Shown: piece after piece, positions 17,636 to 26,922 of the stretch
Position numbering within the stretch: position 1 is the stretch's first letter
Layout: each line of letters starts with the position of its first letter
From: CADEED01 sp963711635
Lineage (GTDB): Bacteria; Pseudomonadota; Gammaproteobacteria; Steroidobacterales; Steroidobacteraceae
Direction: 5' to 3'
DNA length: 64,000 nt
Assembly (NCBI GenBank): GCA_963711635.1
Contig: CAVQEZ010000007.1
Coordinates: 47,659 to 111,658 of the forward strand
Program-made: the position numbers and the translations under genes
Notes under the pieces: model-generated
Databases searched by the model: none
What the model saw: only the letters and a program-made list of their open reading frames with translations
Told to the model about the DNA's origin: nothing

Positions 17636-19654
17636 CTAACTATGAAGGAGTTGTTCGAGCTGCGCCTTGAGCGCGTCGCTGGTCAGCCCGAAGTGTTTGA
17701 AGAGATCCGGGCCCTTGCCGGAGGCGCCGAAATGATCGAGGCCCATGACGCGGCCCTGAGAACCCACGTAACGCCACCATGACTGGGTGGCGCCGGCCTC
17801 GATGGCAAGGCGGCGCGTCACCGACGAGGGCAGCACGCTCTCGCGGTACGGCGCGGGCTGCGCGTCGAAGGCCTCGCAGCAGGGCATGGACACCAGTCGC
17901 ACGCGCTTGCCCGCGGCCTGCAGTTCCCTGACGGCCGGCGCGGCGATGCTGACTTCGGAACCGGTGGCGATGACGATGGCCTCCGGCGGACCGTTGCTGT
18001 CGATGAGCACGTAGCCGCCCTTGCGCATCGCGATCAGCTGCTCTGGCGCGCGCGTCTGCTGCGGCAGGCCCTGGCGCGTGAACACCAGCGCGGTCGGACC
18101 GTTGCGGCGCTCCAGTGCCGCGACCCACGAGTACGCCGACTCGACCGCATCGCAGGCGCGCCAGATGTGCAGGTTGGGCATGGCACGCAGCGCCGCCAGG
18201 TGCTCGATGGGCTGGTGGGTCGGCCCGTCTTCACCGAGGCCGATCGAATCGTGCGTGTAGACCAGCGTGGTCGGACAGTGCATCAACGCCGCAAGGCGCA
18301 CCGCGTTGCGCGCGTAATCGGAGAACACCAGGAACGTGCCGCCGTACGGACGGAATCCGCCGTGCAGCGTGATGCCGTTCATCATCGCCGTCATGCCGAA
18401 TTCGCGCACGCCGTAGGAGATGTAGTTGCCGATGGGATTGGCGTGCGTGACGGGCTTGGAATCCTTGCGCAGCGTGTTCACCGACCCGGTCAGGTCCGCC
18501 GAGCCACCCAGCATTTCATTGAGCTTCGGCCCGAGCACGTTGAGCGCGAGCTGCGACGAGGCGCGCGTGGCCTGCGCAGCCGTGACCGCGGCGCCCGCAG
18601 CCAGCGTTTCCTGCACGATGTCCGGCCAGTTGGCGGGCAGGTCGCCCTTCATGCGGCGCTCGAACTCGGCGGCGGCCTGCTGATGCTCGCGCTTGTAGCG
18701 CTTCCAGATGCGATTCCACTTCTTCTCGGCGGCCGCACCGGCTTCCTTGTGATCCCAGGCGGCGCGGATGTCGTCCGGCACGACGAACGGCGGGTATTCC
18801 CAGCCCAGCGTCTTGCGCGCCAGCGCCACTTCATCCGGGCCCAGCGCCTCGCCGTGCGCCGACTTCGTGCCCTGCTTGTTAGGCGCGCCCCAGCCGATGA
18901 TGGTCTTGCAGCAGATCAGCGAAGGCTGATCCTTGCGCGCGCGCGCCTTCTTGATCGCGGCCTGCACCGCTTCGCTGTCGTGGCCGTCGACGTTCTTCAC
19001 CACGTGCCAGCCGTAAGCCTCGAAGCGCTTGGGCGTGTCGTCGTTGAACCACTCGACCACCTTGCCGTCGATGGAGATGCCGTTGTCGTCGTAGAACACG
19101 ATGAGCTTGCCGAGATTGAAGGTGCCGGCCAGCGAGCAGGCCTCGTGCGAGATGCCTTCCATGAGGCAGCCGTCGCCGACGAAGCAGTAGGTATGGTGAT
19201 CGACGATGGCCAGGCCTTCGCGATTGAACTCGCCTGCCAGCAGCTTTTCCGCCAGCGCCATGCCGACCGCGTTGGCCAGGCCCTGGCCCAGCGGGCCGGT
19301 GGTGGTCTCGATGCCGATATCGAGGTCGCGCTCGGGATGACCCCAGGTACGCGCGCCGAGCTGGCGGAAATTCTTGAGCTCGTCGATGCCCAGCGGATAA
19401 CCGGTCAGGTGCAGCAGCGAATACAGCAACATCGACCCATGGCCGTTCGAGAGCACGAAACGGTCGCGATTCCACCAGCGCGGATTACCCGGGTTGTGCT
19501 TGAGGAAATCGCGCCACAGCACCTCCGAAATGTCGGCCATGCCCATGGGCGCGCCGGGGTGTCCCGAATTCGCAGCCTGGACGGCATCCATGGAGAGCGC
19601 GCGAATGGCATTGGCCAGCGCGCGGCGCGTGGGGGTGGTCGTAGGGGTATCCAT
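17636..19654 (-). CDS. tkt: transketolase
   Basis: Thiamine-diphosphate enzyme moving two-carbon units between sugar phosphates in the pentose phosphate pathway. The 672-residue frame is intact and of normal length. Seen are SGHPGAPMGMADI near residue 30 and GHGSMLLYSLLHLTGY with a substrate-binding His. The ThDP motif starts with GDG at 160-162 (FVGDGCLMEGISHEACSLAG). The pyrimidine domain has TPSVNTL-like GSVNTLRKD, VLVFSDYARNAV and HDSIGLGEDGPTHQPIEHL. It heads the minus-strand tkt-gap-pgk-pyk run. The start at 19654 is the only one giving the full N-terminus. Confidence 0.97.
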   Translation of the reverse strand: MDTPTTTPTRRALANAIRALSMDAVQAANSGHPGAPMGMADISEVLWRDFLKHNPGNPRWWNRDRFVLSNGHGSMLLYSLLHLTGYPLGIDELKNFRQLGARTWGHPERDLDIGIETTTGPLGQGLANAVGMALAEKLLAGEFNREGLAIVDHHTYCFVGDGCLMEGISHEACSLAGTFNLGKLIVFYDDNGISIDGKVVEWFNDDTPKRFEAYGWHVVKNVDGHDSEAVQAAIKKARARKDQPSLICCKTIIGWGAPNKQGTKSAHGEALGPDEVALARKTLGWEYPPFVVPDDIRAAWDHKEAGAAAEKKWNRIWKRYKREHQQAAAEFERRMKGDLPANWPDIVQETLAAGAAVTAAQATRASSQLALNVLGPKLNEMLGGSADLTGSVNTLRKDSKPVTHANPIGNYISYGVREFGMTAMMNGITLHGGFRPYGGTFLVFSDYARNAVRLAALMHCPTTLVYTHDSIGLGEDGPTHQPIEHLAALRAMPNLHIWRACDAVESAYSWVAALERRNGPTALVFTRQGLPQQTRAPEQLIAMRKGGYVLIDSNGPPEAIVIATGSEVSIAAPAVRELQAAGKRVRLVSMPCCEAFDAQPAPYRESVLPSSVTRRLAIEAGATQSWWRYVGSQGRVMGLDHFGASGKGPDLFKHFGLTSDALKAQLEQLLHS

Positions 19655-19778
19655 AAAGGGCGCGCATTGTCCGATACGCGGGGAGCCGGGGGCAACCGAA
19701 AACCGGGTCAGAGGAGTGGTTTCAGTCCAGTTTCAGAGGAAATGTCCCGAAGAGACATTCCCACGCGCCGCATTCCCG

Positions 19779-20474
19779 TCACATTCGCTCAGCAAGCACC
19801 ACCCATTTGTCGGACAACAGCGGCGCCGACACCCGGATCACCTCGCGGACGGCGAACCCGGCATCGCGAAATTCCTGCTCGAGATCGGCGCGCGACACGC
19901 GCGACAGCGGCGTGCGCCCGAAGCCTAACTTCCCCAGCGTGTGTGTGAGCACGTAGCGGAACGTGTACTTGTGCCGATAGTCGATCACCACCCAGCGGCG
20001 GGAAACGCGGTGAAACTCGCGCAGCATGCGTACCCGGGTCGCCGGATCGACATGCATCATGAAACGGATGCACACCACGCAGTCGAGCGACGCGTCGCGC
20101 AGCGGCAGTGCTTCGGCATTGGCCTGCAGGTAGCCGCGGATGTTCGGCTGGCGCCCGTCGGGAATGTCGGCGGCCTTCTGCAGCATCTCCATCGAGATGT
20201 CGCTGCCGACGATTTCGTAGCCCTCGCGGGCCAGAGCACCGGTGAATCGGCCGGTACCGCAGGGCAGATCGAGGATGACCCGGACCCCCTGCGTCGCGGC
20301 GAGCGCCTTGCGGATCGCCGCCCACTTGCGCACGTTGCGTTTCTGGCGCTCCGGCGAGCTGAAGCGGTGAAAGTCGTAGTCGTCGGCTACCTGGGAGCTG
20401 CGGTAGAAGTCGCGCTTGTACTGATAGCCGTCTTCGCGCGGCCGGCTAGGATCGCTCTTGCCGGGTTTCTTCAT
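19779..20474 (-). CDS. class I SAM-dependent methyltransferase
   Basis: 231 residues, intact. The SAM-binding motif I is VILDLPCGTGRFTGALAREG, followed by acidic motif II region IVGSDISMEMLQKA. The post-I block LDCVVCIRFMMHVDP is typical of UbiE/COQ5-like class I enzymes. The N-terminus is basic (MKKPGKSDPSRPRED) and the C-terminus has a hydrophobic stretch VSAPLLSDKWVVLAERM. Substrate is unknown. Start 20474 was taken over 20498 because the MKKPG start fits the charge pattern. It is divergent from cpdA; the 186 bp between them holds promoters for both. Confidence 0.85.
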   Translation of the reverse strand: MKKPGKSDPSRPREDGYQYKRDFYRSSQVADDYDFHRFSSPERQKRNVRKWAAIRKALAATQGVRVILDLPCGTGRFTGALAREGYEIVGSDISMEMLQKAADIPDGRQPNIRGYLQANAEALPLRDASLDCVVCIRFMMHVDPATRVRMLREFHRVSRRWVVIDYRHKYTFRYVLTHTLGKLGFGRTPLSRVSRADLEQEFRDAGFAVREVIRVSAPLLSDKWVVLAERM

Positions 20475-20660
20475 GTCGGCTGACACTTTAGTTCGCACGC
20501 CGCCGATTTACCATTTTTCACGAGGGTCGCTATCTGCCGACGCCGATTCACATTTTCCGGCCGGTAGTTTGCGACCTGGTTCACTACGTTTCAGCGCCAT
20601 GGCACAGCCCGTGAACCACATCACCCGGCGATTGTCGGCATATTTGTAGAGTTCGAATGA

Positions 20661-21428
20661 ATGAGCGCCATCAGAGTCATCCAGTTCACCGACCCACATT
20701 TGTTTGGAGATGTGTCGGGCACCCTGCGCGGCGTGAACACGCTCGAGACCCTGGAGCGCACGCTCTCCGACGCCTCGGGCCATCTCGCCATCTGCGATGC
20801 GATCCTGGTGACCGGCGATCTCGTCCAGGATGACTCGGGCGGCTACCAGCACTTCCGGCGCCTGTTCGCGCGCTTCGGCAAACCCGTATTGTGCATCCCC
20901 GGCAACCACGACTCGGTTCCCGATCTGCGCGCTGCGCTGCAAGGTCGCCCGTTCGAGCTCGACGGCCCCGCCGACATCGGCGCGTGGCGCATCGTGCTGC
21001 TCGACAGCGTGGTGCCCAACCAGGCCGGCGGCCGCATGTCCGTGGAAATGCTCACCAAGCTCGACGAGGAACTCGGCATGGCGCGCCAGCGCCACGCACT
21101 GGTGTGTCTGCACCACCACCCGGTGGCCATGAACAGCCGCTGGCTGGACAACGTCGGGCTCGCGAACGCCAACGAATTCTGGTCGGTCATCGACAGCCAT
21201 CCGCAGGTGCGTGCCGTGGCGTGGGGCCACGTGCACCAGGCATTCGAAGGCACGCGTCGTGGCGTGCGTCTGCTCGCCACGCCCTCCACCTGCGCGCAGT
21301 TCGAGCCGCGCTCCGATCAATTCGTCATCGACGACCAGCCGCCGGCCTATCGCCTGCTCACGCTGCATTCCAACGGCGCCATCGACACTGGCGTGCACTT
21401 CCTGACTGCCGCAGAATCCGCGGCATGA
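20661..21428 (+). CDS. cpdA: 3',5'-cyclic-AMP phosphodiesterase CpdA
   Basis: Class III metallophosphoesterase that lowers cAMP. The five metal-binding motifs are in order: FTDPHL (Asp11, His13), VTGD (Asp53), GNHD (81-84), the HHHP block and GHVH. Length 255 aa matches the family (about 270). The frame is intact. The stop overlaps the start of the next gene as ATGA, so the two are translationally coupled. Specificity for cAMP is inferred from family resemblance (FTDPHLFGD, LLATPSTCAQF). Confidence 0.93.
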   Translation: MSAIRVIQFTDPHLFGDVSGTLRGVNTLETLERTLSDASGHLAICDAILVTGDLVQDDSGGYQHFRRLFARFGKPVLCIPGNHDSVPDLRAALQGRPFELDGPADIGAWRIVLLDSVVPNQAGGRMSVEMLTKLDEELGMARQRHALVCLHHHPVAMNSRWLDNVGLANANEFWSVIDSHPQVRAVAWGHVHQAFEGTRRGVRLLATPSTCAQFEPRSDQFVIDDQPPAYRLLTLHSNGAIDTGVHFLTAAESAA

Positions 21429-22357
21429 CATTCCGCCATCGGTTGATGCGGGGCCTGACGCGCGGCCTCGCGGGCGCGCTGTTGCTCGCATCCACTTTCG
21501 TGTTTGGGGGCACCGCGGCGAATGCCGATGGCGCTTCGGTCTGGTCGGTCAAGGGCAAGCGCAACACCGTGTATCTCGCCGGTTCGGTGCACGCACTGCC
21601 GCAGAGTCACGCGCAACTGTCGCCGCAGCTCGAGCGCGCGTACGACGCGTCCGACGCACTGGTCATGGAAGTCGATCTCGACGACCTCAACCCGCTCGAG
21701 GCAGTCCAGTTCGTGACCATGAACGGCACGCTGCCCGCGTCGCAATCGCTCGAAGAAGTCGTCGGCGCGAAGCGTTACTCCAAGATCATCAAGCTCGCGG
21801 ATTCCATCGACGTGCCCGAGCTCGCGCTCGCCAGGCTCGAACCCTGGGCCGCAGCCATGGTGCTCACGCAATTCGCGCTCATGAAGAGCGGCTTCGATCC
21901 GCAGCTCGGCATCGACATGCAGCTGACCGAGCGCGCACGCGCCGATGGCAAACCCATCGAGGGACTGGAGACCGTGGTCGACCAGCTCGGCATCTTCGAT
22001 TCGCGCAGCATTTCCGAGCAGACCAAGTTCCTGGTCGACGCCGCCAACGACGTCCCGAAGATGAATGAAGACCTCGATCGCCTCATCGAGGCGTGGCGCA
22101 CCGGTGACCTGCGCGCACTGGAGCGGGAGTTCAACAAGGAACGTGCCCAGGCGCCGGCGCTGTACGACCAGTTGTTGGGCCAGCGCAATCGCAAGTGGCT
22201 ACCGAAGATCGAGGCGCTGCTGGACCAGGAGCGCGATTACCTGGTCCTGGTGGGTACGCTGCACTTCGTGGGACAGGACGGGCTACTCGAGCTGCTGACG
22301 CGCGCCGGGCACAAGCCGATGGCGTTGTCAGCCAAAGCTTCCGATCAGGATCGCTGA
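21425..22357 (+). CDS. TraB/GumN family protein
   Basis: 310-residue exported protein. A hydrophobic signal segment covers about residues 12-34 (GLAGALLLASTFVFGGTAANA). The TraB/GumN (TIKI-like) motifs are YLAGSVHALP near residue 55 and LVLVGTLHFVGQDGLL near the C-terminus. These two GxxH motifs carry the predicted metal ligands; characterised relatives are Mn/Co-dependent metalloproteases. A DQLGIFDSRSISEQ segment lies between. It is coupled to cpdA by a 4-bp overlap and is followed after 8 bp by the CPBP protease gene. Confidence 0.88.
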   Translation: MTFRHRLMRGLTRGLAGALLLASTFVFGGTAANADGASVWSVKGKRNTVYLAGSVHALPQSHAQLSPQLERAYDASDALVMEVDLDDLNPLEAVQFVTMNGTLPASQSLEEVVGAKRYSKIIKLADSIDVPELALARLEPWAAAMVLTQFALMKSGFDPQLGIDMQLTERARADGKPIEGLETVVDQLGIFDSRSISEQTKFLVDAANDVPKMNEDLDRLIEAWRTGDLRALEREFNKERAQAPALYDQLLGQRNRKWLPKIEALLDQERDYLVLVGTLHFVGQDGLLELLTRAGHKPMALSAKASDQDR

Positions 22358-22365
22358 CCCTCCGG

Positions 22366-23253
22366 ATGCGCAGCTTCGCGATTTTCCTCGGCCTCATCGC
22401 GCTGGGACTCGCGGGCATCGCGGTACTGGGTTATCCCGCCTGGCTGCTCACGCAGGCGATGGGCCTCGAGTTCAAGTTTCACCGCGTCGCGAGCCGCATC
22501 GCGATGCTCACCTTGCTCGTCGGCTTCGTGCTGGTCGCCAGGCGGCTCAAGGTGGCCGATCGCCAGAGCCTGGGATTCGGTCTGCCCGCTCGCAGCTTCG
22601 CCGCCGAGACCGGCAAGGCCATTCTCATCGGCGCACTGCTCATGCTGCCCATCCTCGCCACCATGGTGGCGCTCGACATGCGCCAGCTCAAAGCCGGGGT
22701 CGCGCCGGATGCGATGGGCTGGGTGCGGCTGATTCTGGTCGGCGCGGGCACCGGCCTGGTGGTGGCGCTCATCGAGGAAACCTTCCTGCGCGGCGCCATG
22801 CAGACCGCGATCACGCGCGAGTCGGGCGCGGCGCTGGGCATCGCGCTGCCGTCGCTGCTGTATGCGGCGACGCATTTCATCGGCCGCTACCGCGTGGCGG
22901 CCGCCGACGTGGATGCCGGCAGCGGAGTCGACATGCTGGCCGGTGCGCTGGCCGCATTCGCGCAACCGCTCGACATCGCCGACGCCTTCCTGTGTCTCAC
23001 CGCCGTGGGCGTGTTGTTAGGCCTGGTGCGGCACTTCACCGGCAACATCGCCGCCTGCATCGGCCTGCATGCCGGCTGGGTGGCGGTGATCTACGCGGTG
23101 CGCGAGACCTCGGAGCGCAATCCGCACAGCCACGCGAACTGGCTGATGAGCGACTACGACGGCTTCATCGGCTGGATGGTGCTCGGCTGGACGCTGGCGA
23201 TCGGCTGGGCTCTCTGGTGGTGGTACGGCGTCAGGAGTCACCGCCTTCGCTAG
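22366..23253 (+). CDS. CPBP family intramembrane glutamic endopeptidase
   Basis: Multispanning membrane protein of the CAAX-processing/bacteriocin-processing (CPBP) family. Motif 1 with the paired glutamates is IEETFLRGAM. Motif 2 is YAATHFIGR. Motif 3 is GNIAACIGLHAGWV. Hydrophobic helices cover residues 3-25, 40-57, 85-105, 120-140 and 205-270. The start at 22366 was chosen over a longer in-frame start that would overlap the TraB gene fully. The 3' end overlaps the convergent LON-domain gene by 23 bp. Its substrate is unknown. Confidence 0.88.
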   Translation: MRSFAIFLGLIALGLAGIAVLGYPAWLLTQAMGLEFKFHRVASRIAMLTLLVGFVLVARRLKVADRQSLGFGLPARSFAAETGKAILIGALLMLPILATMVALDMRQLKAGVAPDAMGWVRLILVGAGTGLVVALIEETFLRGAMQTAITRESGAALGIALPSLLYAATHFIGRYRVAAADVDAGSGVDMLAGALAAFAQPLDIADAFLCLTAVGVLLGLVRHFTGNIAACIGLHAGWVAVIYAVRETSERNPHSHANWLMSDYDGFIGWMVLGWTLAIGWALWWWYGVRSHRLR

Positions 23254-23827
23254 GGACCAACCCCAGCAAGGCTTCCAGGCGCGCGACAGGATCGTCGAGC
23301 TCGAGCAGCGCCTGCTTGTCATTGAGCTCGATGGGCAGCAGCTCGGTGAGTCGCGAGCCCACCCAGCAGGCATCTTCGTATTTCTTCTCCACGTGCTGGT
23401 ACTGCTGCGCCAGCTCGTCGAGCGCGCGTCGCACGGTGGCGCCGAGACGCGCGTACTCCTCGGGCAGCGCGAGCGCGGGCTCGGGCTCGAGCCAGATCAC
23501 CTCGCCCATGTTGAGCCCGTCGGCCGCACGCCACAGCCGGCATACGCGAAACTTGCGCTCTCCCAGACAGGAGATGCCTAACAACCCGTCCTGCAGCGTG
23601 TAGAAATCCGCGATGCGCGCACTGCAGCCGACCGTGGCCGTGGTGGCCACCGGGCCGGCCTCGTCGCCTTCCTGGATCAGCACCACGCCGAAAGGCTGCT
23701 GCTCGCGCATGCAACGCCGCACCATGTCGGTGTAGCGCGTTTCGAAGATGCGCAGCGGCAGCGGACCGCCGGGGAACAGCACGGTATGCAGCGGAAACAG
23801 GGAGATGACGCTGTTCTCCGCGGACAT
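23231..23827 (-). CDS. LON substrate-binding domain protein
   Basis: 198-residue stand-alone LON-N domain protein of the PUA-like fold; no AAA+ or protease part. The start has the family pattern SLFPLHTVLFPGGPLPLRIF, followed by ETRYTDMVRRCM, GVVLIQEGDE and VGCSARIADFY. The C-terminal helical part (WVGSRLTELLPIELNDKQAL) is also typical. The function of stand-alone copies is not settled. Start 23827 was preferred to an upstream one inside mpl. It lies 16 bp downstream of mpl on the same strand. Confidence 0.92.
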   Translation of the reverse strand: MSAENSVISLFPLHTVLFPGGPLPLRIFETRYTDMVRRCMREQQPFGVVLIQEGDEAGPVATTATVGCSARIADFYTLQDGLLGISCLGERKFRVCRLWRAADGLNMGEVIWLEPEPALALPEEYARLGATVRRALDELAQQYQHVEKKYEDACWVGSRLTELLPIELNDKQALLELDDPVARLEALLGLVPSEGGDS

Positions 23828-23843
23828 TGACAGCCTGACTCCC

Positions 23844-25232
23844 CTAGGTCCTGCGCGCCAGCGCCTCGAGCAGCCGCCCGTGCAGACCGCCGAAGCCACC
23901 ATTGCTCATGATCAGCACCTGGTCGCCTGGACTGGTGCTCCCGGCGAGGCCATTCACCAGCTCGTCGAGCGAGCGCGCGACACGGCCCTTGCCGCCCAGC
24001 GAGGACACTACTGAGTCCGCATCCCAGCCCAGATCCGGCGGCGCAAACATCCACACGGCATCCGCTGCCGACAGGGACGGCCCCAGCGTCTCGCGATGCA
24101 CGCCCATTCTCATCGTGGCCGAGCGCGGTTCGAGCACGGCGACGATGCGTTTGTTGCCGACTTTGCGCCGCAGCCCATCGATGGTGTAGGCAATCGCAGT
24201 GGGGTGATGCGCGAAATCGTCGTACACCGCGATGCCGGCGACTTCGCCACGCAGTTCCATGCGTCGCTTGACACCCTTGAACCCGGCCAGCGCCGCGATG
24301 GACTGCGACACGGACACACCCGCATGCCGTGCGGCCCCGATCGCGGCCAGCGCATTCTCGGCGTTGTGGGCGCCTAACAAGTCCCAGCGCACCGTGCCCA
24401 CCGGCCGCCCGCCTTCGAGCACCACGAACTTGGAGAAGTCGCCGCCTTCGGGCTGGTCGAGCGACCATGTGATGCCCTGGCCAGCCTGGCGCGCAAATGC
24501 TTCGCGAGGCGTCCACACGCCCATCTCGAGCGTCGCGGCGAGATTGGCATCGCTGGCATTCCACAGGATGCAACCCGAGGCTGGCACGGTGCGCACCAGG
24601 TGATGAAACTGCTTCTGGATGGCGCCGAGGTTTTCGTAGATATCGGCATGATCGAACTCGAGGTTGTTGAGGATCAGCGTGCGCGAGCGGTAGTGCACGA
24701 ACTTGGCGCGCTTGTCGAAAAACGCCGTGTCGTACTCATCCGCTTCGATGACGAAGTACTTCGTGCCGCCCGCCGACGTTCCGCCCAGGCGCGCGCTGTC
24801 GCCGAAGTTGCCGGGAACGCCCCCAATGAGAAACCCCGGCTTGAGCCCGGCGTACTCGAGGATCCACGCCAGCATGCTCGAGGTCGTGGTCTTGCCGTGC
24901 GTGCCCGCCACGCCCAGCACGTGCACGTCGCGCAGCACCTCGCGCGCCAGCCACTCCGGGCCGGAGGCATACGGGATACCGCTGTCGAGCAATGCCTCGA
25001 TGACCGGCACGCCGCGCGTCATGACATTGCCGACCACCACCACGTCCGGTCGCGGCTTGAGCTGCGCGGCCTCGAACCCCTGGATGAGCTCGATGCCCAG
25101 CGCCTCCAGCTGCGTGCTCATGGGTGGATAGACGTTCCTGTCCGAGCCCGTGACGCGATGGCCCGCGGCCTTGGCGATGGCGGCGATGCCGCCCATGAAG
25201 GTGCCGCAGATGCCGAGAATGTGAACGTGCAT
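23844..25232 (-). CDS. mpl: UDP-N-acetylmuramate:L-Ala-gamma-D-Glu-meso-DAP ligase
   Basis: Murein-peptide recycling ligase that joins recovered tripeptide to UDP-MurNAc in the cytoplasm. The 462-residue frame is intact. The N-terminal Rossmann part is HILGICGTFMGGIAAIAK. The ATP-binding motif GVAGTHGKTTTSSM is at residues 107-120. Later motifs include ADEYDTAFFDKR, LNNLEFDHADIY, GAHNAENALAAIGAARH and YDDFAHHPTAI. These patterns, with DEYDTAFFDKR, distinguish Mpl from MurC. Downstream is the LON-domain gene; upstream 12 bp away is a Yip1-like gene in the same direction. Confidence 0.96.
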   Translation of the reverse strand: MHVHILGICGTFMGGIAAIAKAAGHRVTGSDRNVYPPMSTQLEALGIELIQGFEAAQLKPRPDVVVVGNVMTRGVPVIEALLDSGIPYASGPEWLAREVLRDVHVLGVAGTHGKTTTSSMLAWILEYAGLKPGFLIGGVPGNFGDSARLGGTSAGGTKYFVIEADEYDTAFFDKRAKFVHYRSRTLILNNLEFDHADIYENLGAIQKQFHHLVRTVPASGCILWNASDANLAATLEMGVWTPREAFARQAGQGITWSLDQPEGGDFSKFVVLEGGRPVGTVRWDLLGAHNAENALAAIGAARHAGVSVSQSIAALAGFKGVKRRMELRGEVAGIAVYDDFAHHPTAIAYTIDGLRRKVGNKRIVAVLEPRSATMRMGVHRETLGPSLSAADAVWMFAPPDLGWDADSVVSSLGGKGRVARSLDELVNGLAGSTSPGDQVLIMSNGGFGGLHGRLLEALARRT

Positions 25233-25244
25233 CGCTCGAAAACC

Positions 25245-25796
25245 TCAACTCGCGCTCGGCGCGTCGCCGAACAGCATCGAAGAAATGACCACGCCTGCAA
25301 AGAATTCGGCCACGACCAGCAGGAAGGCGATGACCCACGGGCAGTCGAATGCCACGCGCACGATCCGCACGTAGACCACCAGCGCCCAGACACCGATCAG
25401 CAGCGTAACGATGACCAGCGCGCCGGGAGGCTGATTTTTCGGGTCGGCCTTCTCCATGTACGGCATCAGCGCGCCGATCAGCGGCAACATGGCCGGGGTG
25501 AACAGCACGTTCACGCCGAAAATCCCGGTCATGGTCTGCGTGAACCGTTCGGGCTTGCCGGCGATCGCCAGGGCCGCCCGAAACCACAGCAGCAGCACGG
25601 CAGCGCCGACCAGCGCCTGCAGGAACGCGGCCGGCAGACTCACCGGGGCCACGAACGCCATGAACGAGGATTCGATGATGCTCAGCGCGACCACCGTCGC
25701 CAGCAGCACGGTCGATGCGGGCAACTGCTCCGGCCCGCGTCGCATCAGGACTATGTCGACCACGACGCCGAACAATGCACGGAGATTCGCAAGCAT
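25245..25796 (-). CDS. Yip1-domain membrane protein
   Basis: 183-residue polytopic membrane protein. It begins MLANLRALFGVVVDIVLMRRGPEQLPASTV; the RGPEQLP-like motif near residues 19-25 is typical of bacterial Yip1/YIP1-like proteins. Five hydrophobic segments follow, including LVGAAVLLLWFRAAL and FLLVVAEFFAGVVISSMLF. Its function is unknown. Start 25796 is chosen because it gives the conserved N-terminus. It is divergent from rnd, and the 45 bp between the starts must hold both promoters. The 12-bp gap to mpl suggests co-transcription. Confidence 0.8.
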   Translation of the reverse strand: MLANLRALFGVVVDIVLMRRGPEQLPASTVLLATVVALSIIESSFMAFVAPVSLPAAFLQALVGAAVLLLWFRAALAIAGKPERFTQTMTGIFGVNVLFTPAMLPLIGALMPYMEKADPKNQPPGALVIVTLLIGVWALVVYVRIVRVAFDCPWVIAFLLVVAEFFAGVVISSMLFGDAPSAS

Positions 25797-25841
25797 AATG
25801 CCGGGCGGATTGTACACGTCACCCGGAGCACGGCACCTTTG

Positions 25842-26922
25842 ATGATCGACACTGCCGATGCGCTGACAGCCTTCGCCGAGGCCATCGCGCACCAATCCGA
25901 CGATCGCGCTCGATACGGAGTTCATGCGCGAGAAGACCTATCGCGCCGAGTTGTGCCTGGTGCAGGTGGCTTCCGGGAGCACGGCGGTGTGCATCGATCC
26001 CCTTGCGCTCCCCGATCTCGCCGCTCTGATTCCCGTGCTCACGAATCCCGCCGTGGTCAAGGTGATGCACGCCGCGCGCCAGGACCTGGAAGTGATGCTG
26101 CCCGCGGTAGGCCTGGTGCAGCCGGTGTTCGACACGCAGATCGCCGCGGCGCTCGCGGGTTTTCCGGCGCAGATCGGCTACGCCGAGCTGGCGCGGCGGC
26201 TGCTCGCCGTGGAGCTCGACAAGGCGCATACGCGCACCGACTGGGCACGCCGGCCGCTGTCCGCCGAGCAGCAGGAATACGCGCTCGACGACGTGCGGCA
26301 CCTCGGGCCGCTGCGCGCGCGGTTGTTAGAGACGCTCGCAGCGAAAAGGGCCGGCTGGGCTGGCTCGAAGAGGAGCTCGCCGCGCTCGCCAATGCCGACG
26401 CGCTGCGCGTCGCGCCGGAAGACGCGTGGAAAAAGGTCAAGGGTTTGCCGGGACTCGACGAGCAGCGTCAGCAGCTGGCCCAGGCGCTCGCCGCCTGGCG
26501 CGAGCGGCGCGCCATGGAACGCAATCGTCCGCGCGGCTGGATCCTCGACGACTTGAGCCTGCGCGAGATCGTGCTGCGGCTGCCGCGCTCGCTCCGAGTC
26601 GCTGGCGTGCACTCGCCGGAAATGCAGGAATCCGTGGTGCGCAAATGTGGCGAGGAACTGCTGGGGCTGGTACGCGAGGCCGGCATTTCCGAGCCGCCGC
26701 CGCCGCTGCCGCGGCGCGAGCGACCAGATCCCGCGATGCTGGCGTCGGTCAAGCGGCTGGCAGACATCGCGGCCGGCGTCGCCAAGGAACTCGAGATCGG
26801 CACCGAAGTGCTGGCGACGCGGCGCGAGCTCGAGAAACTCGCCGCGGGACGCAAGCGACGTGAGCCTGTTGCGCGGCTGGCGCGCGGACGTCCTCGGAGA
26901 GAAGCTGCTCTCAGCGCTTTGA
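25842..26922 (+). CDS. rnd: ribonuclease D, frameshifted
   Basis: 3'-5' exoribonuclease of the DEDD family that trims tRNA precursors. Removing one T near 25,893 gives HQPTIALDTEFMREKTY, containing DEDD motif Exo I (D-T-E). Exo II is VKVMHAARQDLEVM. Exo III is EYALDDVRHL. The HRDC domain follows (ERRAMERNRPRGWILDD). Other breaks lie near 26,345 and at 26,853, where removing one C restores RKDVSLLRGWRADVLG. The total of about 360 aa is normal. The end overlaps the 3' end of the convergent adk gene by 12 bp. Confidence 0.92.

Noticed and set aside
18167..19948. Open frame of 593 codons opposite transketolase
   Set aside because: Shadow frame of an intact tkt gene; residue pattern is typical of antisense GC-rich codons.
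20499..20660. Riboswitch or small RNA between the methyltransferase gene and cpdA
   Set aside because: I could not find a conserved structure or known motif; the interval is a normal divergent promoter region.
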